Assembly (NCBI RefSeq): GCF_013184805.1
Contig: NZ_JAATNG010000001.1
Coordinates: forward strand, 1,302,001-1,366,000
DNA from: Pseudoruegeria sp. HB172150
GTDB lineage: Bacteria > Pseudomonadota > Alphaproteobacteria > Rhodobacterales > Rhodobacteraceae
Reading direction: 5' to 3'
DNA length: 64,000 bases
Each line of letters begins with the position of its first letter. Position 1 is the stretch's first letter. This document shows, piece by piece, positions 61,611 through 64,000 of this stretch. Under the pieces are notes generated by a model. The model ran no database searches and was not told the DNA's origin. It worked only from the letters and a program-made list of their open reading frames with translations. A program made the position numbers and the translations under genes.

Positions 61611-61894
61611 GTTTCCTCCCATAGCCATGGCGTCTCACTACAATCCATTATGTCGTGAGGTGAGTGTCCCCTCAACCTTGGAGTTCCGGAGCGATGCAAC
61701 GCGGCTGGCCGGCAGCTAAGAAATGTGCCGGGATTAAACGCCGTGCAAGCTTTCATTGCTGGCAGGATCGGATCCAGACATTGCGATTCATCGGGGAAAT
61801 CGTTGTCCTTTGACGCACGTTTGGCAAATCCACCCGTTGACGGGACTGCCAGGAATTTGTTACCTACTAGTTGGTAGCATAAGGGAGGAAAATC

Positions 61895-62920
61895 ATGCTC
61901 ACCAAGAATCTGGCGCGGCTCGCCGGGGCCGCCGCCGTGGCAATTTCAGCCGCAGCTGGTCCCGCTTTCGCGCAATGGCAGCCGGACAAGCCGATCAACA
62001 TCATCGTTCCGTGGTCCGCAGGCGGCTCGACCGACCAGGTCACCCGCGTCGTCGCGCCGATCCTGGAAGAGGCGCTTGGCACGCCCGTTGTGGTGGTAAA
62101 CCAGCCCGGCGCCTCGGGCTCGATCGGTACCAAGGCCGCGCTCGACGCTCCGCGCGACGGCTACACCTGGACCGCCAACGCCATCGCCAACAACGCGACC
62201 TATGCCGTGACCGGTCTGGTCGAGGACACTTCGATCGAGGATTACCACATCTACCTTCACGTCGCGAACGTGCCGGTGGTCTCGGTCAACGCGGATTCGC
62301 CGTACCAGGATTTCGGCGAATTGCTCGACGCGATGAAGGCGGACGATTCCGTGACGGTCGGTACGGCCGGCGTGAACTCTTCGGGCGGCATGGCGCTGGC
62401 CGCGATCAACGAGGCTGCCGGCGAAGAGGTCAAGGCCCGGATGGTCACCTATGATGGCGGCAACCCGGCGGTTCTGGCGACGGCGGCCGGCGAAACGATG
62501 GCGACCACGCAGCTGGCCGTGGAGCAGACCGAGATGATCAAGGCCGGCAAGATCCGGCCGCTGGCGGTTCTGTCCGACGGCGAACTGATCATCGAGGGGC
62601 TGGACCCGATCCCGCCGATCACCAACTGGCTGTCCGACATGCCTGTTGCGCCGGACTACTTCGGCGTGTTCATCCCGGTCGGCGCGCCGCAGGAAGTCTA
62701 TGACACCGTCGATCAGATCTGGGCGGACAAGGTCATGAACTCCGATGCGCTCAAGTCCTACGCGACCGAGCGGGGCGCGGTCTTTGCGCCGAGCTACGGT
62801 TCGGAAGCCCTAGAGCGCGCCATGCCCGTTGTCATTGCCGAGGCCTGCGCCCGCGTGACCCGCGGCGAGGCGGTGCTCGATCCGTCCGAGATCGGCATCG
62901 ACTGCCCGGAAGGCATGTAA
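61895..62920 (+). CDS. tctC: Tripartite tricarboxylate transporter binding protein TctC
   Basis: A 341-residue periplasmic receptor of the TTT family. Signal peptide MLTKNLARLAGAAAVAISAAAGPAFA, then WQPDKPINIIVPWSAGGSTDQVTRVVAPILEEALG, the standard TctC opening. It binds a carboxylate (substrate unknown). GGGAGGA lies just before the ATG. It heads a tctCBA operon. Confidence 0.95.
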   Translation: MLTKNLARLAGAAAVAISAAAGPAFAQWQPDKPINIIVPWSAGGSTDQVTRVVAPILEEALGTPVVVVNQPGASGSIGTKAALDAPRDGYTWTANAIANNATYAVTGLVEDTSIEDYHIYLHVANVPVVSVNADSPYQDFGELLDAMKADDSVTVGTAGVNSSGGMALAAINEAAGEEVKARMVTYDGGNPAVLATAAGETMATTQLAVEQTEMIKAGKIRPLAVLSDGELIIEGLDPIPPITNWLSDMPVAPDYFGVFIPVGAPQEVYDTVDQIWADKVMNSDALKSYATERGAVFAPSYGSEALERAMPVVIAEACARVTRGEAVLDPSEIGIDCPEGM

Positions 62921-62994
62921 GCACACCCACATCCGCGCGCGGAACTCCGCGCGCGGACACCCGGCCCGCGCCGGCGTTTCAGAAGGCACCACCA

Positions 62995-63477
62995 ATGCGT
63001 TTCGACACACCAGCCGCTGACCGCGTCACTGCGGCCGCTCTCTTTGCGCTCGGCGCGGCGATGAGCTGGGGAGGGTTCGTGATGGACCGGCTTGAGATCC
63101 GTCAGATCCATCCGGCCAGCATTCCCGGGCTCGTTCCGATGATCCTTGGCGCTGCGATGATGCTGTGCGCGCTTCTGCTGGCGCTTTCCACGCGTGGCCA
63201 GACCGCGCCGGACACCGCCCCACAGGGCAACTGGTCCGATTTCGCCTTTGCCGGGGTCTGGAGCTGTGTCTTCGCGCTTCTGCTTGTCGGCACGCTGCCA
63301 TTCGCCGCGGCGGCGGCGATCTACACCTTCGTCTTCGCCGGCTGGTTCACGTGGCAACCGGCCGAGGGCCCCGCCCGCAACGCGAAGCAGCTTATCTTTA
63401 TCGCCGTCTTCGCAATAGCGGTTGCCGCGGGCATCGCTGCACTGTTCCGTTACGGCTTCCTGGTGAGGCTACCCTGA
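62995..63477 (+). CDS. tctB: Tripartite tricarboxylate transporter small subunit TctB
   Basis: A 160-residue, four-helix membrane protein of the TctB family, which forms the TTT transporter with TctA. The sequence has the expected N-terminal helix, GLVPMILGAAMMLCALLLAL as the second, and two more near the C-terminus. The stop overlaps tctA by one base. Confidence 0.9.
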   Translation: MRFDTPAADRVTAAALFALGAAMSWGGFVMDRLEIRQIHPASIPGLVPMILGAAMMLCALLLALSTRGQTAPDTAPQGNWSDFAFAGVWSCVFALLLVGTLPFAAAAAIYTFVFAGWFTWQPAEGPARNAKQLIFIAVFAIAVAAGIAALFRYGFLVRLP

Positions 63478-64000
63478 TGGACGCGCTGAACGCTCTTTTC
63501 GCTGGCCTGGGCGAGTTCATGACCCCGATGGGCGTGTTCCACGTTGCCTGGGCGACGCTGCTGGGCATCCTTGTCGGAAGCCTGCCGGGCCTGACCGCGA
63601 CGATGGGCGTAGCGCTGCTGACCACGCTGACCTACACGCTTGACCGGGACAGCGCGATCCTGGTGCTGATCTGCATGTATGTCGGCGCGATCTACGGTGG
63701 CTCCCGTTCTGCGATCCTGCTGAACATTCCCGGCACCCCTGCCTCTGCCGCAACCTCGCTTGACGGCTTCCCGCTGGCGCAGCGCGGGCAGGCCGGGTAC
63801 GCCATGGCGCTGGCCACGGCCGGATCCGCTCTCGGCACGCTGGTGGGCATCCTGCTTCTTGTCCTGCTGGCCCCGGCGCTGGCGGCAATCGCGCTTGATT
63901 TCGGGTCTTTCGAATTCTTCTGGCTGGCGGTGTTCGGCATCGTGATTTCCGGCCAGCTTACCGGGGGCGTCAGCCCGCTGAAGGGTTACATTGCGGGCCT
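63477..64000 (+). CDS. tctA: Tripartite tricarboxylate transporter large subunit TctA (partial)
   Basis: The gene starts in TGATG and runs off the right edge; 174 codons are seen of about 500 expected. The visible part has GILVGSLPGLTATMGVALL and ICMYVGAIYGGSRSAILLNIPGTPASAATSLDG, the two conserved TctA motifs. It is the channel subunit of the TTT transporter. Confidence 0.93.
   Translation, partial: MDALNALFAGLGEFMTPMGVFHVAWATLLGILVGSLPGLTATMGVALLTTLTYTLDRDSAILVLICMYVGAIYGGSRSAILLNIPGTPASAATSLDGFPLAQRGQAGYAMALATAGSALGTLVGILLLVLLAPALAAIALDFGSFEFFWLAVFGIVISGQLTGGVSPLKGYIAG

Noticed and set aside
61861-61876. TACC/GGTA inverted repeat just before tctC considered as an operator
   Set aside because: Only four-base arms with an eight-base centre, which is weak by chance standards; recorded but not listed as a feature.

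Overview
The window looks like a chromosomal segment of a high-GC alphaproteobacterium of the Rhodobacterales (Roseobacter/Rhodobacter type). The grounds are a DksA with a single zinc-finger cysteine, a DUF2927 lipoprotein, a CoxE-like VWA protein with a MoxR ATPase, the SatD/DUF3307 pair, an EutB/EutC-like pair, a urtABCDE urea transporter, a tripartite tricarboxylate (TctCBA) transporter, and dense gene packing with many 1-8 base overlaps.

Layout. 1-4.65 kb is a leftward cluster (MoxR ATPase, GNAT, DUF2927 lipoprotein, 55-residue membrane protein, CoxE-like VWA protein, 130-residue membrane protein, start of a DedA-like protein). 4.8-23.3 kb is mostly core chromosome: dksA, FAD monooxygenase, tpiA, FMN reductase, TfoX-N protein, A-type Fe-S carrier, DUF3307/SatD pair, LysR regulator, DUF892 protein, MscS channel, MIP18/SufT-like protein, DUF1428, GST, a RimB-like/RimK-like fusion, tgt, Old Yellow Enzyme, lon, an HU-like protein, tRNA-Val(CAC), and soxR facing a small gene across a near-canonical SoxR box, then tRNA-Val(UAC).

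23,419-38,925 is a 15.5 kb integrative element in tRNA-Val(UAC). A 20-base identical direct repeat (attL, attR) bounds it. Inside each end lies the same 33-base double arm site. The tyrosine integrase sits at the right end and reads inward. The element also carries an overlapping operon of small genes behind a promoter/operator, a 1,099-residue primase/helicase-like protein behind a hairpin-rich leader, an array of nine GCTGGTAGGT iterons (a likely origin), an MBL-fold protein, a serine recombinase, a GIY-YIG nuclease, a DUF2513 protein and several unknowns. No capsid, tail or conjugation genes are visible. It reads as an autonomously replicating satellite or plasmid-like island and is the most novel part of the window.

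39.2-64 kb returns to chromosome: a secreted orphan, a P-loop kinase, EutB/EutC-like enzymes, a three-gene operon (GH32-like hydrolase, sucrose-phosphatase-like HAD, GT4 synthase) suggesting sucrose or mannosylfructose metabolism, urtABCDE with a secreted-protein gene between urtB and urtC, a secreted VWA protein with seven repeats of about 85 residues, GltS, an orphan YejA-like binding protein, TetR with a VOC-family gene, an amidohydrolase, and tctC-tctB-tctA running off the right edge.

All functional calls are from reading the sequence; no database search was run.
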